In this document: positions 61,153 through 64,000 of the stretch, one piece after another
Numbering within the stretch: the first letter of the stretch is position 1
Layout of the letters: every line of letters starts with the position of its first letter
Origin: Cercis canadensis
Lineage: Eukaryota; Streptophyta; Magnoliopsida; Fabales; Fabaceae
Direction: 5' to 3'
NCBI GenBank assembly: GCA_003255065.1
Contig: QAOA01005252.1
Span: forward strand, 24,211 to 88,210
DNA length: 64,000 nt
Notes under the pieces: model-generated
Databases searched by the model: none
What the model was told of the DNA's origin: nothing
What the model saw: the letters and a program-made list of their open reading frames with translations, nothing else
Translations under genes and position numbers: made by a program

Positions 61153-63125
61153 CACTACAAAAAAATACGCGATTTCTTACGAAAATTTCTCATGGAATGA
61201 AATTTCTTGAAAAACTCTCACGGATTATCATTTTGACAGAATTTCTCATGGAAAATCTTTTCGCGAGAAAATTTTGTGATAAAATTGAATTTCTGATGGA
61301 ATTTTCTCACAGAAAATTTTTCCATGAGAAAATTCCATCCGAAATTCAATCTTACAAAAAAAATTTCCATAATAAATTCCGTGAGAAAATTCAATTTCAC
61401 ATGAAATTTTCTCACAAAAATTTTTTGTGTGAGAAATCCGGTGAGAAATATGGATTTTTACGTTAGAATTTTGTGAGAAACGGAATGCACAATTTCACTA
61501 AAGTTAAACTTTGGGTTTTAAAATTTCTCACAACCTAAAACCCGTGAGAAATATGGATATTTCATCTCACCCCGCAGCTCTCCTTCCTTATTTTGAAATT
61601 CACTTTTCCCTCACCTCACCTCGATTTCTCTCCTCTTCCTCATGCGATTCCAGATTTTCAGCCTTTCTTCACCTTTTTTTTTTGGTGGGTCAAGGAGTTT
61701 CAAGCTCAATTTATTTTCTTTGGAGTAGAAGTAGGCCTATTTCTACCGATTTCTAGTTTTTATTTTTGTCTCTAAACCAAACTTGAAGTTCTTATGTTTC
61801 TGGGAAGATTATTTGGTAGTTTTATTGTCTTTTGTTTGTGGAATGGTGTCCATGTGATTATGGATTTAGGCATACCTCGTTTTGATGGAAGATTTGTTGA
61901 CTGTTATAGGTATTCAAATTTAGGTAATTTTACTATATTTATTTAATGATGAAATTGGTCATATTGCTTTAAATTTTGTTAGGGATTTTGTTGTATGAAT
62001 TGTGTAGGATGATAGTACTATTTTTATTTTTTATATTTTGGATGTTGTAGAATTTGTTAGATTTTTTTTTTTTGACTATTTTAGGTAACTTTACTATATT
62101 AATTTAATGATCGAATTAGTTAAATTGCTTTAAATTTTGTTAAGGCTTTTGTTGTATGAATTGTATATAATGATTGTGATATTTTTTGAACTTTTTTGGA
62201 TGTTGTAGAATTTATTAGAATTTTGACTGTCATAGGTAACTTTATTGTATTGATTTAATAAGGAATTTTGACTGTCCTAGGTAATTATGTGAAATTTATA
62301 ATTCTTGAATTGTTCAAGTTTTAAAGAAGACTCTGCCCAATTTTTAGTTTAGGGTTTATGATTAGGTATTTTACGGGTAAGAGTTTAGGATTTATGGTTA
62401 TGGTTTAGGATTTGGAATTTAGGGTTTCAGGATTTAGGGTTAGAGTTTAGGGGTTAGCTAATTTAGTTATCCATTTGATGTTTATGTTGAATTAATTACT
62501 CTTTTTTATGACATATGTCAGATGATCGTCGGTTCTCATCTCAAGCAGCTGCGCCCTCTACATTATTGCAGCCAATGTTGAAGGTAATTTTGTCAAATCT
62601 GTACTAGATCTTAGAAAAAATCAATTATAGTGTAGAACAGTTGAAAAATTGCCTTTACATTATTTATTTTGTTGAGGTTTTTCTATTTTGTTCTAACTCT
62701 ACTGTTGAGGAATTTTATTCATTTAGAGTTAATTTCTTATAGTAATCACTTCTTAAGTTAGTTTCTTTTGGATTTTAAAATATGAAAAGTCTAATATCAA
62801 ACTCTGTAAAGTTTGTTTAAATGTGATAATGTATGATTTTTGGTTAACTTTTCTTTGAATTTTTGTTTTCCCTTTTTATAATTTTTTTTATTGATATGAG
62901 AAATTAGCAGAAAAAATCGAAATTTCTCAAAGATAGAAATCCATGAGAAATTTTGTGAGAAATTTTCTCACGGAATAGAATTTAGAGAGAAATTTGATTT
63001 ATCACTTGGATTTTTCTTATTCCCCAAAATTTGTAAGAAAGTCCGTGAGAAACTTATTTTTCATGAATTTTGGGCGTGTTCTCACGAATTTTTTCCGTGA
63101 GAAAAATGTATATTTTCTTGTAGTA
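61153..63125. mobile_element. Non-autonomous CACTA (En/Spm) element
   Basis: The left end reads CACTACAAAAAAATACGC. The right end, inverted, reads TACTACAAGAAAATATAC. The 3-base duplication TTA lies at 61150-61152 and 63126-63128. Both ends carry many copies, in both orientations, of a CTCACGGAAATTTCT-like subterminal motif, as CACTA transposase-binding regions do. These motifs create an artificial 89-codon frame at 61197-61466. The interior has a leader-like CT-rich part near 61560-61700, a small exon-like piece (about 62518-62583, MSDDRRFSSQAAAPSTLLQP, followed by GTAATT) and degenerate TTTAGGG-like repeats at about 62345-62460. No transposase domain is visible, so it depends on another element. 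Confidence 0.85.
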
Positions 63126-63128
63126 TTA

Positions 63129-63651
63129 CTCATTCCATTAAAAAGGAAATCCAAGGTTACCATGCTTAATGATTGATTATGCATGTTTTATAAAAGTTAC
63201 CACATCTCCTACCATTTTTTTCTATCTACAAATTTATAATTTGCCAAGAATTTATAAATATAGATTAAACCAAAAAAAAATCTAGTTTCTACATTCATAA
63301 ACTATGTCGAAGTTTAAGACAAGAAAGCATAAACTTATTTTCCTCTCTCCCATTTTTTATTTTAAAATAAGCAGGAGATTACGAATATGAATACGGATGG
63401 TAGGTAGGGAAAGAACCCAACAGGTCTTAATCCTAATCATGGTTTTCGTCTCTTTCCGAGGGTTTTTAATTTTTAATTTTTAATAATAACAATACAATAA
63501 TATGACTCATTCTATTTGAATACCACCTAGGTGGACACTGCAACTTGGCAATAACTAATGCCTTATCATATACCTTGAACGTTTTTTTTTTTTTTTTTTG
63601 TGAATCATTTCGGTGTTTCAAGAATTCTTACCTGCATGATTACCCATGCAG
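63129..63651. other. Short flank before the SYT exon, no gene
   Basis: AT-rich with a poly-T run ending at 63599. The last 40 bases serve as the intron end with a CCCATGCAG acceptor for the next exon. Confidence 0.5.
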
Positions 63652-63957
63652 GCATTCGTGTTCAGAATCTTAATGAAGGTCAAATCACCATGGACATTGA
63701 TTTCCGATGGGGTGGTGATGCCAGCATTATTTTGGCAGTTGAAGCTGCACTTGTTGCATCAATTCCTATTCAGGTTAGACTACAAAGTCTTTCTCCTGTT
63801 GAACGTCCTGTTCCTTCAAAAAAATTCAAAATTTGAGTGTTATGCCTTTTTACTTCAGTTGAAGGATCTTCAAGTTTTCACCATCGCCCGTGTGATCTTC
63901 CAACTGGCTGAAGAGATACCCTGCATTTCTGCTGTGGTTGTTGCCCTACTTGCTGAG
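63652..63957 (+). CDS. Synaptotagmin-5-like (SMP/C2) protein, internal exons only
   Basis: Two exons are seen: 63652-63773 (acceptor CATGCAG, donor GTTAGA) and 63859-63957 (acceptor CTTCAG, donor GTAACC). They encode IRVQNLNEGQITMDIDFRWG and then ..IQ/LKDLQVFTIARVIFQLAEEI, CISAVVVALLAE. This is the SMP lipid-binding domain of the plant NTMC2T2/SYT4-SYT5 group, whose full proteins tether the ER to other membranes and have an N-terminal membrane anchor and C-terminal C2 domains. The gene runs off the right edge. No N-terminal exons are found in the preceding 4 kb, so either an intron enlarged by the CACTA element separates them or this copy is 5'-truncated. The first exon starts at the acceptor, not at the upstream ATT/GTG-initiated frame. 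Confidence 0.82.
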
Positions 63958-64000
63958 GTAACCCTAGGGAGGGGGAAAAAAAAAAGACTGAAGTCATTAT

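Noticed and set aside
61197-61466. 89-codon plus-strand frame rich in FxxKFxxE
   Set aside because: It is built from the CACTA subterminal repeats; the opposite strand is open too, with the same repeats.
63600-63836. Start of the SYT-like protein at MNHFG
   Set aside because: The sequence before GIRVQ lacks family similarity and ends in a good CAG acceptor, so it is intron.

Overview
This window looks like nuclear DNA of a dicot plant, probably woody. It is AT-rich, has split genes with GT-AG introns, and carries plant gene families: PILS auxin carrier, NRT1/PTR transporter, plastid ribosomal protein L28, sieve element occlusion protein, plant synaptotagmin, and CNL-type LRR exons. It also holds several small DNA transposons. 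The sequence is a draft assembly. Seventeen single n characters occur, and most sit between two near-identical direct copies, which looks like allelic or overlapping contig ends that were not merged. I see no rRNA, tRNA, CRISPR array or organelle block.

Layout. 1-8.7 kb, minus strand: the LRR and C-terminal part of a CNL-type resistance gene, tandemly duplicated and broken by frameshifts, nonsense codons and a lost splice acceptor. 8.7-11.5 kb: mostly featureless, with one unassigned minus-strand exon. 11.5-16.65 kb, minus: a complete 10-exon PIN-LIKES gene. 21.7-23.7 kb, minus: plastid ribosomal protein L28, two exons. 25.8-32.56 kb, minus: an NPF5.2/PTR3-type peptide or nitrate transporter, four exons. 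32.8-52 kb: a gene desert with retroelement-like repeats, a MULE-like foldback element, a tandem 1-kb unit, and a 2.5-kb hAT element that captured a kinesin-5 exon. 52.3-55.3 kb, plus: an unrecognised multi-pass membrane ORF followed in compatible phase by LRR exons with one nonsense codon. 57.98-59.63 kb, minus: a SEO gene whose middle is missing at an assembly n. 61.15-63.13 kb: a non-autonomous CACTA element. 63.65-64 kb, plus: two internal exons of a synaptotagmin-5-like gene running off the window.

The intact genes (PILS, RPL28, NPF) are on the same strand but are independent, each apparently with its own promoter. There is no operon-like logic. The most informative structures are the transposon insertions with clear target-site duplications, including one with a paralogous empty site a few kb away; the decay record of the two LRR loci; the possible membrane-LRR chimera; and a (GA)n/(CT)n inverted repeat that brackets exon 1 of the NPF gene. 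I found no convincing wholly new multi-gene system.
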